Below are positions 34,684-42,968 of a stretch of DNA of 64,000 nucleotides, piece after piece. Each line of letters starts with the position of its first letter. The stretch's first letter is position 1. The DNA is from Candidatus Poribacteria bacterium (GTDB taxonomy: Bacteria > Poribacteria > WGA-4E > PCPOR2b), in assembly GCA_022822785.1 (NCBI GenBank), contig JAJEAL010000117.1, positions 1 through 64,000 on the forward strand. Direction: 5' to 3'. The notes under the pieces are model-generated. The model was not told where the DNA came from. It saw nothing but the letters and a program-made list of their open reading frames with translations, and made no database searches. The position numbers and the translations under genes are program-made.

Positions 34684-36198
34684 ATGGTATTAGAAGGGAT
34701 AATGACGGGGTTCTCAACGGCATTTACCCTCACCAATATTTTGATGGTGGCTCTGGGCGTTTTTGCTGGTACATTCATTGGCATGTTACCCGGCTTGGGT
34801 CCAATTTCAGCAATCGCTCTGATGATTCCAATAACTTACGGTTTTGAGCCGTCATCGGGGCTGATTCTGATGTCGGGTGTCTATTACGGGGCGGTTTTTG
34901 GTGGATCAACTTCTTCAATACTGCTGAATGCGCCGGGGGTTGCTGGGACTGTTGCGACAGCGTTTGACGGGTATCCTCTCGCACAAGCAGGGAAGGCCGG
35001 GAAGGCGCTCGCCACCGCCGCGTACTCATCATTTGCCGGCGGAACAATTGGTGCGATGTTTTTGCTCTTTGCGGCGCCGGCGCTTGCTGTCGTCTCGCTG
35101 AGCTTCCAATCTGCTGACTATTTTGCGTTGATGGTCATGGGACTCACCGCTGTCTCGGCTTTTACGGGAAAGGGGCAATTCCTAAAGGCTGCGCTGATGA
35201 CAGTTTTGGGGGTGATGTTATCCACTGTCGGTACCGATAATTCAACAGGGATTCAACGTTTCACACTGGGCCAACTTGACCTAATCGACGGCATCAGTTT
35301 TCTGCTTCTTGCTATGGCAACGTTTGCCCTTTCCGAAGCGCTCACTGCTGCGTTAAGACCGGAGGGTACATCTGACACTACCCGTATCGTAGTCAAAGAA
35401 AAATTTGGTAGCCTTAAGGTTTCAAGACAGGAATTTACGGAAATCGCACCGAGTATTGGTCGGTCTTCTGTGTTAGGTTTCTTTATCGGTGTGCTACCGG
35501 GCGCCGGCGCAACAATCGCCTCTTTTCTGGCTTACGGGATGGAGCAAGCACTCGCAAAGGGGAAAGCAAAGCTCCAATTTGGCAAGGGGAGCTTAAAAGG
35601 GCTCACAGCACCCGAGACGGCGAATAATGCAGCCTCAACAGGGTCATTTGTGCCGTTACTCACTCTGGGTATTCCAGGATCTGGGACAACCGCTGTGATG
35701 TTGGGGGCGCTAATTTCTTACGGGGTGCAACCGGGTCCGCGGTTGTTTGCGGAAAGCCCCGAAGTATTCTGGTCAGTGATTGTATCGATGTATTTGGGGA
35801 ACATTGTTTTATTGATTCTGAATCTTCCCTTGATTCCTTATATTGCTCGGCTGCTCACCGTGCCGAAACCGCTTCTCGTTCCGTTTGTCCTTTTCTTTTC
35901 CCTAATCGGTGTTTACTTGGTTTCTTTCAATAATTTTGATATTTATCTGATGGTGGGGTTTGCCGCCTGTGCCCTCTTTTTTCGGCTCCTCGATTTTCCG
36001 ATGGCACCGATGTTGCTAGGGTTTGTATTGGGCGGGCTGCTTGAAGAAAATCTGAGGCGTGCACTTCTCATTAACGATGGGGCGCTCTCTTTCCTATGGA
36101 CTCGCCCTATCACGCTGAGCATTCTAATTATTACGGTAGTTGTGCTATGCTTGCCCTTGTACCGGTCCTTAGTGGAGAGACTCAGAGAGCGTTCCTAG
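34684..36198 (+). CDS. tctA: TctA-type large permease subunit
   Basis: 504 aa, about 11-12 membrane helices. The signature GTFIGMLPGLGPISAIALMIP and GGSTSSILLNAPG are present, repeated in the second half as GVLPGAGATIASFLAYG and TLGIPGSGTTAVMLGAL, showing the usual internal two-fold symmetry. It forms the sodium-coupled permease with TctB. The length is normal for the family. Confidence 0.95.
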   Translation: MVLEGIMTGFSTAFTLTNILMVALGVFAGTFIGMLPGLGPISAIALMIPITYGFEPSSGLILMSGVYYGAVFGGSTSSILLNAPGVAGTVATAFDGYPLAQAGKAGKALATAAYSSFAGGTIGAMFLLFAAPALAVVSLSFQSADYFALMVMGLTAVSAFTGKGQFLKAALMTVLGVMLSTVGTDNSTGIQRFTLGQLDLIDGISFLLLAMATFALSEALTAALRPEGTSDTTRIVVKEKFGSLKVSRQEFTEIAPSIGRSSVLGFFIGVLPGAGATIASFLAYGMEQALAKGKAKLQFGKGSLKGLTAPETANNAASTGSFVPLLTLGIPGSGTTAVMLGALISYGVQPGPRLFAESPEVFWSVIVSMYLGNIVLLILNLPLIPYIARLLTVPKPLLVPFVLFFSLIGVYLVSFNNFDIYLMVGFAACALFFRLLDFPMAPMLLGFVLGGLLEENLRRALLINDGALSFLWTRPITLSILIITVVVLCLPLYRSLVERLRERS

Positions 36199-36263
36199 TT
36201 GAAGGCAAAACGATGGGAGGGTTTTAATGGACTCTCTCTTTTATTGTTGACTAATTTTTCGGA

Positions 36264-36292
36264 TTGATGTTTGTTTAACCGTTTGCTATCCT
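36264..36292 (+). promoter_or_regulatory. Sigma-70-type promoter of the sigma-54-like gene
   Basis: TTGATG, 17 bases, TATCCT, giving a start near 36299 and a 36-base leader. Hence the sigma-54 gene itself seems to be read by the housekeeping sigma factor. Confidence 0.5.
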
Positions 36293-36334
36293 ATAGATAG
36301 CCGTGCCAGATTGGTATTTAGTGAGGAAGCCCGT

Positions 36335-37669
36335 ATGCGTATTATCGGACCCCAACCGCAAATTTCCGTTGATCCCGCCGCAAGGTCTGTGCGTCCTCCT
36401 GACGCTTATCTCGATCTGTTGACACAAAATGAGCAGGAGTTTCAGAAATATGTGCGGCAGGTCGAATCGCAGCAAGCCTTCCAGCGTTTGGTTGACGAAG
36501 GTTATGTCCGAAAAACTGTCTTTCAAGGGCGAATTCCACGTCATCTGTATGAGGAGTTTCAAGACCGTCAGTTTGTGGAGTTTATGCAGGAGTTTGAGAT
36601 AGAGGCACGCGGCGATTGGCAGCGCGATTTTTTTCGCGAGGATGCGCGGCGGCGTATCATGGAATTGTCGGTTAAGTATCGCGTACCGCGTGGACGGCTT
36701 CTTCACGCGCTTGAATACTGTCGTTACCTCAAGCGATCTTGGGCGGGATATGAAGATAATCTTGAGTTTCATCTACGCCTCGATGATCCGGAATTCCACG
36801 AGCCACCAACAGCGCAAATCCCGCTTGAATCGGCGGAACCGTATGAAGCACTTGCCAAGTTGACAGAGGCGTACGACATTACGCAGTCGGAGTTTGTCGA
36901 ATATTTTATGGATGCGGGTGCCGAATCAGAGGATATCGCTGATGAGTTGGGAATTCCACTAAGCGCGATTCGTGAGATTCGCGATCTTGTAGATCGGGTA
37001 CAAATTGCGAGCTCGGCGCAGGTTACGGTTATCAGTACACCGTCGTCGTCAGGTCAACCGTCTCAGGCAGTGGCGACGGTACGGCAACTTAACAACCCGC
37101 CCCGCGCGGAAATTTACGTTTCGTCGGAAATTGAGTATAATTCTCGCTATCAGATCCAGATCCCTAGCGATCAGGAAACCGACAAAGAAACAGGGCATCT
37201 CCTCGACCAGCTGCGCCTCATCAATCAGCGCAAAAGCCTTACCTTCCGTATCGTTATGTTCATCTATGAATATCAGTATCGTTTCTTCGTCAGTGGGGAG
37301 GAGCTGCATCTTAAGCCTTTGAGTCAAGCACAACTCTCTAGAGAATCTGGCGAGCATGAGTCCACTGTCAGCCGCATTCTACAGGACAAATGTATTGATA
37401 CGCCCACAGGTATCCTGCCGCTCAAGTTCTTTTGTCAGAGTAAGGGGGAGGTTGTTCGCCGCTTGATTGCTGTGCGAGAGCGCCAAGAATTGGCATCAGG
37501 TAAGCGTAAGAAACCGTACAGCGACGCTGAACTTGCGGATATCCTTGAACGGGAATACGATACCAAGATTGCCCGACGAACCGTCACCTACTATCGCAAT
37601 AAATTTCAGGAGACCCCAAAGTTCTATACGCGCCGAAAAAAAATCAGTCAGAACAGTAAGAGCAGGTAA
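36335..37669 (+). CDS. rpoN: Divergent sigma-54 (RpoN-like) factor
   Basis: 444 aa from ATG 36335 (GAGGAAG upstream; a TTG at 36311 is less likely). The C-terminal half is plainly RpoN: RLINQRKSLTFRIVMFIYEY, QYRFFVSGEELHLKPLSQAQ, HESTVSRILQDKCIDTPTGI (helix-turn-helix), and the RpoN box ARRTVTYYR (413-421). The front is unusual: the Gln/Leu-rich region I that contacts activators is not recognisable apart from a weak resemblance at residues 25-50 (LDLLTQNEQEFQKYVRQ). The upstream frame is closed at 36248, so nothing was missed. It may respond differently to activators. Sigma-54-like boxes occur at 122 and 1356. Confidence 0.85.
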   Translation: MRIIGPQPQISVDPAARSVRPPDAYLDLLTQNEQEFQKYVRQVESQQAFQRLVDEGYVRKTVFQGRIPRHLYEEFQDRQFVEFMQEFEIEARGDWQRDFFREDARRRIMELSVKYRVPRGRLLHALEYCRYLKRSWAGYEDNLEFHLRLDDPEFHEPPTAQIPLESAEPYEALAKLTEAYDITQSEFVEYFMDAGAESEDIADELGIPLSAIREIRDLVDRVQIASSAQVTVISTPSSSGQPSQAVATVRQLNNPPRAEIYVSSEIEYNSRYQIQIPSDQETDKETGHLLDQLRLINQRKSLTFRIVMFIYEYQYRFFVSGEELHLKPLSQAQLSRESGEHESTVSRILQDKCIDTPTGILPLKFFCQSKGEVVRRLIAVRERQELASGKRKKPYSDAELADILEREYDTKIARRTVTYYRNKFQETPKFYTRRKKISQNSKSR

Positions 37670-37946
37670 CGCGGTTTTGGGGTGCTATTTTGTAAGGATT
37701 CAGTTCATCTAAAAGGTTGGGGGAATGGCTACGGGGTTTCGGCAAAAACCTGTGAACTGAACAGATATATCTCTGTCTCTGGGTCCTGCCATGCGCCCTC
37801 CGGCAGCTGCGCTTTTTTGCAAACCTGCTGGAGGAATTGGTTCCGGTTCCAGTTATGCGCTGTTGCAGCTTGGACAGTAGCAATCCGCTTTATACAGAAC
37901 ATTGCGGTTCATCTCTCCGTTTTTTAGAGACTTGTCCATTTCTTCA
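37670..37946. other. Intergenic spacer, possible weak terminator
   Basis: A 363-base gap (to 38032) after rpoN. Around 37789-37818 there are nested inverted repeats (CTGCC..GGCAG; GCGC..GCGC followed by six T), which could end rpoN transcription. No coding frame with a ribosome site and no known RNA signature was found here. Confidence 0.35.
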
Positions 37947-37975
37947 TTGACACTCACCATCTCGTGTGCTACACT
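37947..37975 (+). promoter_or_regulatory. Near-consensus sigma-70 promoter
   Basis: TTGACA, exactly 17 bases, TACACT. Transcription would start near 37982 and run into the LON-domain gene at 38033 and the three genes behind it. It is the best promoter match in the window. Confidence 0.8.
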
Positions 37976-38032
37976 TGAAATCCATAGAAACATGCAGCTG
38001 TTCTGTTTATCAATCAGATTGGGGGTAATCGC

Positions 38033-38740
38033 ATGCAAACCGACGCAATCCAAGAACTCGCTGAAGATGAAATGCCCCTTTTTCCGTTGGAGGTTGTGCT
38101 GTTTCCGGGGGGTGTCTTGCCACTTCATATTTTTGAGCAAAGATATCGATTAATGATCCAATACTGCTTGGACAATAATCGACTTTTCGGCATCGTCCTC
38201 ATCAAAAGGGGGGACGAAGTGGGTGAACATGCCGAACCGTATCTCGTTGGAACTGCGGTCAAAATCCTAGAGGTCGATCGTCTCGAAGATGGCAGGATGA
38301 ACCTCATAACGCTTGGACAACACCGGTTTGAAATTATGAAAATTCGGCGGGATCTGCCTTATTTAGTTGGTCAGGTCCGGGCGTTGGAAATAGATGATAC
38401 AGAAACCTCCGAGGACGCAGAGACGCGTGTTGTTAGAGCCATCCAATTATACCGAACTTACGAATCGTTGTTAGCTGATTTGGTTCCCGAATGGAAAACT
38501 GTGGACGAAATTCCAACGATACCTGACCATCTATCGTACCAGATTGCGACACGGCTCCAGATTCCCTTGACAGACAAACAACAGTTGATAGAAACATTGT
38601 CTATACATCAGCTTTTGGACAGAGAAATCGAACTGCTTGAACGAGAAAATAAAAGATTAAAAATAAGCTTACTTGCTCGAAGAAGTTTTGAGAAACATGA
38701 CACTAACATATCACCGTGGAAAAACGCCTTTCTGAATTAA
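38033..38740 (+). CDS. Stand-alone LON substrate-binding domain protein
   Basis: 235 aa; GGGGG before the ATG. It starts like the N-domain of Lon protease (MPLFPLEVVLFPGGVLPLHIFEQRYRLMI; FGIVLIK; GTAVKILEVDRLEDGRMNLI; RFEIMKI) but has no ATPase or protease domain. Such small proteins are common, with no settled function; degradation-tag or adaptor roles were suggested. The first gene after a strong promoter, it heads a same-strand run. Confidence 0.9.
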   Translation: MQTDAIQELAEDEMPLFPLEVVLFPGGVLPLHIFEQRYRLMIQYCLDNNRLFGIVLIKRGDEVGEHAEPYLVGTAVKILEVDRLEDGRMNLITLGQHRFEIMKIRRDLPYLVGQVRALEIDDTETSEDAETRVVRAIQLYRTYESLLADLVPEWKTVDEIPTIPDHLSYQIATRLQIPLTDKQQLIETLSIHQLLDREIELLERENKRLKISLLARRSFEKHDTNISPWKNAFLN

Positions 38741-38783
38741 ACGGCGATTCTTTTCGTCGCCTCACTTGAAATCGAGGACAACG

Positions 38784-39407
38784 ATGCAACGTCAACTTGC
38801 TTCAAATTGCTCTCCTCAAACACCTGGTTCTTTTATTCCAGCCCGAAATTTTTTCTATGTCAGCAACCTGTTGTCGATAGTACGACTTGGATTGACTCCA
38901 TTTCTTTTTTACACCATCATTCGTCAATCTCACTTCGCGGCTCTGATAATAGGGGCGTTAGCAATCCTAACTGACATGCTTGATGGTTACTTCGCACGCC
39001 GTCTGAATCAGCGCACCAATCTGGGTAAGGTTCTGGATCCAATTGCTGATAAGGCGATAATCAGTGCGGTCATTATCGCTCTCATTTTATCAAATTCAAG
39101 TCTCCCGCTGTGGGCTTTTGGCATTGTAATTGTTCGAGATATTTTGATTGTGATTGCCAACATCTTTTTGTTCCATCGGACGCAAACGATTGCCCGATCT
39201 AACGTATGGGGTAAATGTACTACCTTTTTCCTTGCAACCGCGTTGGTCCTTTACATTCTAGCGAACAGCGAATTAATTCCTTCATTTGCTCCTTTTTACG
39301 TTTTGTGTGTCGGTTTGGTGTTTGCGTTGATTTCAATCTCGAACTATGGTTGGCATCTGTTGCGCGTGCTACAGGAGAACAAAACCCAAGCTAAAAAAGC
39401 AACGTAA
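38784..39407 (+). CDS. pgsA: CDP-alcohol phosphatidyltransferase (PgsA-like)
   Basis: 207 aa from ATG 38784 (GAGGAC upstream; TTG at 38766 is less likely). The family motif DG-x2-AR-x8-G-x3-D-x3-D is complete: DGYFARRLNQRTNLGKVLDP followed by IAD. About five membrane helices. Most likely CDP-diacylglycerol-glycerol-3-phosphate 3-phosphatidyltransferase of phosphatidylglycerol synthesis, although cardiolipin or inositol-type activities share this motif. Confidence 0.88.
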   Translation: MQRQLASNCSPQTPGSFIPARNFFYVSNLLSIVRLGLTPFLFYTIIRQSHFAALIIGALAILTDMLDGYFARRLNQRTNLGKVLDPIADKAIISAVIIALILSNSSLPLWAFGIVIVRDILIVIANIFLFHRTQTIARSNVWGKCTTFFLATALVLYILANSELIPSFAPFYVLCVGLVFALISISNYGWHLLRVLQENKTQAKKAT

Positions 39408-39431
39408 CCGTCAAATCAAAGAACGGAAAAC

Positions 39432-39920
39432 ATGGCAACTCCGCTCACCGTAGCCGAAATTACGAATATGATTGGCGTTGAAGAGTCTATCATCCGACAA
39501 ACGCTTGAACGCCGTGACGAAGATCTCGTCCCTTATTTGCGTGACCCTGACGCATCTAGAAAAGAAGCGGATGCCAATGTTCCCCGCCCTCAGACGTTGC
39601 TTTTAGAACGTGAGGGGCTGCCCTTACTTATCACCAAACTCGCTTTTAATATTCCGACCTCAGACATTATTGAAAACCTCGCCTGTCAACTGTTGCACCT
39701 CACACTTGTTCAAGAACAGAATGCCGATCTAACAAGTAAACACCAAGAGCTACAGGAACAGAGTGAGCGGTTGCAACACCACATCAAAGAGTTACAGCTG
39801 AGGGTTGATTCCCTAGAGAGTGAGCTAGCAGAGCAAATCCAGCTACGGGAAAAGGCTGAAGCCGAATCTCGCAAAGGCTTTTGGGGCATCTTCGGACGAC
39901 GGGCATCCAAAGGTTCCTAG
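39432..39920 (+). CDS. Coiled-coil protein with possible N-terminal helix-turn-helix
   Basis: 162 aa, 24 bases after pgsA. Residues 4-35 (TVAEITNMIGVEESIIRQTL) could form a helix-turn-helix of the MerR-like kind; residues about 95-145 are a long coiled coil (heptads of Leu, Gln and Glu); the end FWGIFGRR is hydrophobic-basic and may touch the membrane. No family was recognised. Confidence 0.65.
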   Translation: MATPLTVAEITNMIGVEESIIRQTLERRDEDLVPYLRDPDASRKEADANVPRPQTLLLEREGLPLLITKLAFNIPTSDIIENLACQLLHLTLVQEQNADLTSKHQELQEQSERLQHHIKELQLRVDSLESELAEQIQLREKAEAESRKGFWGIFGRRASKGS

Positions 39921-39962
39921 GAGTTTTCTGGCGAGCTACACCCGTTTCAGAAGAGTCAGCCA

Positions 39963-40556
39963 ATGGGAAAGCAGCGTCGTAATCAGCTACTTGTTATCGG
40001 GACACTCATTATCGGTTTAGTACTACTTTATCAACCGTATTCAGTCCTGCTTCGGGGAGCTGCTTTACTGCTACTGATTATTTCCGCTATCTTATCCGCT
40101 CTCTCCTTTTCAGAAAAGCGAATCATCGAAGTTATCGCTGGGTTAGGACTTATCGCCGGTTTTTCATTTCTCTATCTGCCCGTTCCCGCCGTTTTACACA
40201 GCTCTGCTTTTCACCTCCTTGCTGCGGGTGCAATCGCTTTTGGCATGACAACAAGCCTAATCAGATTCTCTGAAATTGCAGCAGGAGTTGTCGTGATAGC
40301 CGGGCTTGTGTCGCTCTACCAATCCCTTAGCCAACTCTTGCAAAGCAGCGGATTACACCTTATCTTGACGGGTATAATTGTGCTCGCTATTGTTTCCCCA
40401 CGAAAACTGCTAATCGAGCGTGTCTCAATCGGCGGAATTGTGCTTGGATTGGTCTTCCTTTGTCAGCCTTTTGCCATCTTGCTGTATCAAACAGGCTTTC
40501 AGGTTCTCCTCGGCGGCTTGACTGGGTTTATTGTTGTTGCACATAGAGCGGCGTAA
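39963..40556 (+). CDS. Membrane protein of four two-helix repeats
   Basis: 197 aa, 42 bases after the coiled-coil gene. The sequence consists of four units of about 45 residues, each with G-L-x-x-LYQP-x-x-x-LL and a following hydrophobic helix (VLLYQPYSVLLRGAALLLLI; FSFLYLPVPAVLHSSAFHLL; LVSLYQSLSQLLQSSGLHLI; LVFLCQPFAILLYQTGFQVL). It probably has eight membrane helices. No known transporter signature was seen. It is likely the last gene of the unit; the next gene is convergent 14 bases away. Confidence 0.7.
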   Translation: MGKQRRNQLLVIGTLIIGLVLLYQPYSVLLRGAALLLLIISAILSALSFSEKRIIEVIAGLGLIAGFSFLYLPVPAVLHSSAFHLLAAGAIAFGMTTSLIRFSEIAAGVVVIAGLVSLYQSLSQLLQSSGLHLILTGIIVLAIVSPRKLLIERVSIGGIVLGLVFLCQPFAILLYQTGFQVLLGGLTGFIVVAHRAA

Positions 40557-40570
40557 TGCTATATCACAGC

Positions 40571-41305
40571 CTAACGGAAACTGCGTTTTATCTGCCCCCA
40601 AGTAGCTGTGAGTTTTCTCTGGGGCTGCACGGCAAGGTCATCCCATCGAGCTTCAAAGTTGTCGAAGTGAGCGATATTACCGCCCCCAGTCGATAGGTAA
40701 ATTCTACCCTCATCGTAGCTATTATCAAGGAAATCTAGCATTTTTTCGCCATCAACAAACATTTGAAACCGATTGCCCTTTGCAATGACCTTCAATCGAT
40801 ACCATGTATCCAATTGAACATTAAAAGGAGAAAATTTGAGAACTTTTGGTACGATAAGTACGCGTTGTCCTCTTCCCCGACGAGGTAGTAGGTCTCCTAC
40901 ATGCCAAATCACTGCTCCAAGCCCCTTGGTTTTATCTGCGTTTCTACCTATCAAGAAGTTATAAGTTAAGTCATATTGAAGTGTTGGGTGCTTATCGTTC
41001 TCAAATAAAGCATGCGCGCGCAGCCCAATGAGCGGACCATTGGCAACGGCCCCAGCCACTAACTTGCGGATTTTCACAGATACTGTTATCTCATAATCTC
41101 TTGCAACCACACCATCAACAGCAATGATAACCGTGGATTTGCGAGAACCGAGAACCAATTCACCGTTTTGAATACCTCCATCTTCGGCATCTTGTACAAA
41201 CGTCCAGCCTTTTAAATCACCATCGTTGAAATCATCACGAAATATCCCTGCCCATGTTGATGATGCGAATAACGTAAGTATCAGCATAACCATTATGTAC
41301 TTCAT
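40571..41305 (-). CDS. Exported laminin-G/DUF1080-like protein
   Basis: 244 aa; AGGTGA before the ATG. Residues 1-19 are a signal peptide (ASSTWA-G). The body is a jelly-roll of the concanavalin type: FRDDFNDGDLKGWTFVQDAE, GELVLGS, YEITVSVKI, NVQLDTWYRLKVIAKGNRF, MFVDGEKMLDF. Such domains bind or process sugars. The last residues LAVQPQRKLTATWGQIK repeat the tail seen on the unrelated propeller protein at 3123-4079, so this tail is a shared C-terminal module. Confidence 0.82.
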   Translation of the reverse strand: MKYIMVMLILTLFASSTWAGIFRDDFNDGDLKGWTFVQDAEDGGIQNGELVLGSRKSTVIIAVDGVVARDYEITVSVKIRKLVAGAVANGPLIGLRAHALFENDKHPTLQYDLTYNFLIGRNADKTKGLGAVIWHVGDLLPRRGRGQRVLIVPKVLKFSPFNVQLDTWYRLKVIAKGNRFQMFVDGEKMLDFLDNSYDEGRIYLSTGGGNIAHFDNFEARWDDLAVQPQRKLTATWGQIKRSFR

Positions 41306-41410
41306 GTCGCATCACCTGTGTTCAGATAGAGTCAGTTCTATTTGGAGTTTAGACTTCCAAAGCCTTTGAAATTTCGGAAGCCTAAACGGATATAATCATC
41401 GATCTGCTCC

Positions 41411-42946
41411 CTAAGGTGCATACAAATTCCGTGACCGGTACTGGAAGAAGATCATCCGGCGGTTCTGTTCTCCGGTCCAGGGATATGCTCCGTGGGTTTG
41501 GGCGGAGGCGAGGAAAAGGAGCACATCGCCTGCCTTCATCTCTATATGCCGTACCATGTCCATCTCGTTATCGCACGTCCGGATTCCGTCAGGCATGGGA
41601 TAGTGTGTCTTATGACTACCCGGCACACAGACAAAGCCGCCGTCCGCCAAGGTAACATCGCGCAATTGCCAAGCGACATTGAGGTACTCACTATAGACGC
41701 GGCCATTTTGTTGGCGGTAGTGGTTTGCCACCCGTGGTGGGTAGCCGTTGGCGTGTAGAGCATGTCCGGATGATCCTTTTCCCGACAGGAACCCATTGCA
41801 CATCATACACTCATACCCGCTGCCCATGATCCAGTTCATGCGTTGAATCAGGGCGGGATGAGCGATCATCCTTTGGAACGGCTCGCCATACGGTGCGGGC
41901 AGCTGCCACGGGTTACCCATTGACGATCTGCCGACCCCTGTTCCCGCTAACGGTTTTGAGTCTCCAGCCGCGGAGCCGCCTGTGCTGATTTGGTCGGGGT
42001 TGGCGTCAATCGCTTCGTTAGCGGCTGCTAGCCAATCCGCGTCCATCACTCCCCGTAAGACGAGGTGACCACACAGATCCCAGTGAAAAAATTCCTTCTC
42101 ATCAATCCCCGAATCCGGGTCCCGTTTATAGATCGAAGGGTGAAGAATACCGGGCTCCGCTGACAGCGAGACTGTCTTACCATCCGAATGCACTACAGGC
42201 GGCGGATAGCCTCGATTCGGGTTGTGCAACACGGCGCGCTGCACGGGGGTTAGTTCCGCGGTCCATTCGGGCATCGTGTCGTCCTCGCCCGTAATTTCAG
42301 ACGCTGCGGACGGTCGGACGCCGGCGCTGATATAGCCACATTCGAGCAAGCGTTGTGGTCCTTGTCCTTGCCATGGACGTATCCCCCACATCACGGACTC
42401 GGCGCACAACAACAGATCGCCTGCCTGTAAGGTCGGCTGCACGACTAGTCCCATATCGTCGTCCCCACTCACAAGATCTTGAGGAGCATCAACCGAACTG
42501 TTATGGCTCGCTGAAACCACCACCAACCCGCCATCGTCTTCATTTACATCCGCTATCGCCCATATCGCTCGCAACCCCTGACAGAACCGGGTTCCACTGT
42601 GGTGACGATAAGCTCGGGACCAGTCTTGCCATTCGCTGCCGCCCGACAAGGGCACCCTAGCGTCTTCGGAGCCATTGGTGTTCACCTCAAGCAGGTGCGG
42701 GGAACGGTCGAGAAGGAAATCTTCGCCGCAGATTGCCTCCACATATTGGGTCAGCACGGGGTGGTCGCGCAGGAAGTGCAAACCAGCGCAGGAAGATACG
42801 CACGATGGGGATGCAGTGTTTCCTAACTGATCGAGCGCTTCGTTGCATGCCTTTAGTTGATCAGGGGTCAGCACGCCGGGGATGATTAGATAACCTGTTA
42901 CGTCGAAATGATAGTTTTCTTCGTTAGTCATTTCTCTTTTATCCAT
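41411..42946 (-). CDS. Tandem PhyH-PhyH fusion protein
   Basis: 511 aa from the ATG at 42946 (AAAGGAAA upstream); the longer frame to 43066 would overlap the next gene. Two PhyH-type oxygenase domains in a row: first about 10-250 (FDVTGYLIIPGVLTPDQL, AIADVNEDDGGLVVV), second about 295-511 (WDLCGHLVLRGVMDADWL, RDVTLADGGFVCVPGSHKTH). The iron HxD of domain 2 reads LHANG, without Asp, and the distal His sits in TQTHGAYPW. Domain 1 has HHSGTRF. Neither domain has a canonical site. A double PhyH domain is rare. Confidence 0.82.
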   Translation of the reverse strand: MDKREMTNEENYHFDVTGYLIIPGVLTPDQLKACNEALDQLGNTASPSCVSSCAGLHFLRDHPVLTQYVEAICGEDFLLDRSPHLLEVNTNGSEDARVPLSGGSEWQDWSRAYRHHSGTRFCQGLRAIWAIADVNEDDGGLVVVSASHNSSVDAPQDLVSGDDDMGLVVQPTLQAGDLLLCAESVMWGIRPWQGQGPQRLLECGYISAGVRPSAASEITGEDDTMPEWTAELTPVQRAVLHNPNRGYPPPVVHSDGKTVSLSAEPGILHPSIYKRDPDSGIDEKEFFHWDLCGHLVLRGVMDADWLAAANEAIDANPDQISTGGSAAGDSKPLAGTGVGRSSMGNPWQLPAPYGEPFQRMIAHPALIQRMNWIMGSGYECMMCNGFLSGKGSSGHALHANGYPPRVANHYRQQNGRVYSEYLNVAWQLRDVTLADGGFVCVPGSHKTHYPMPDGIRTCDNEMDMVRHIEMKAGDVLLFLASAQTHGAYPWTGEQNRRMIFFQYRSRNLYAP

Positions 42947-42968
42947 AACGGTTTCCTTTCTTATCTCT

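Noticed and set aside
37760-37870. Possible structured RNA (nested hairpins) after rpoN
   Set aside because: Checked against the signatures of SRP RNA, 6S RNA, RNase P RNA and tmRNA that I know; none fits. Kept only as a possible weak terminator.
37682-37927. 81-codon open frame after rpoN
   Set aside because: No ribosome site, odd composition and overlap with hairpins; likely chance.
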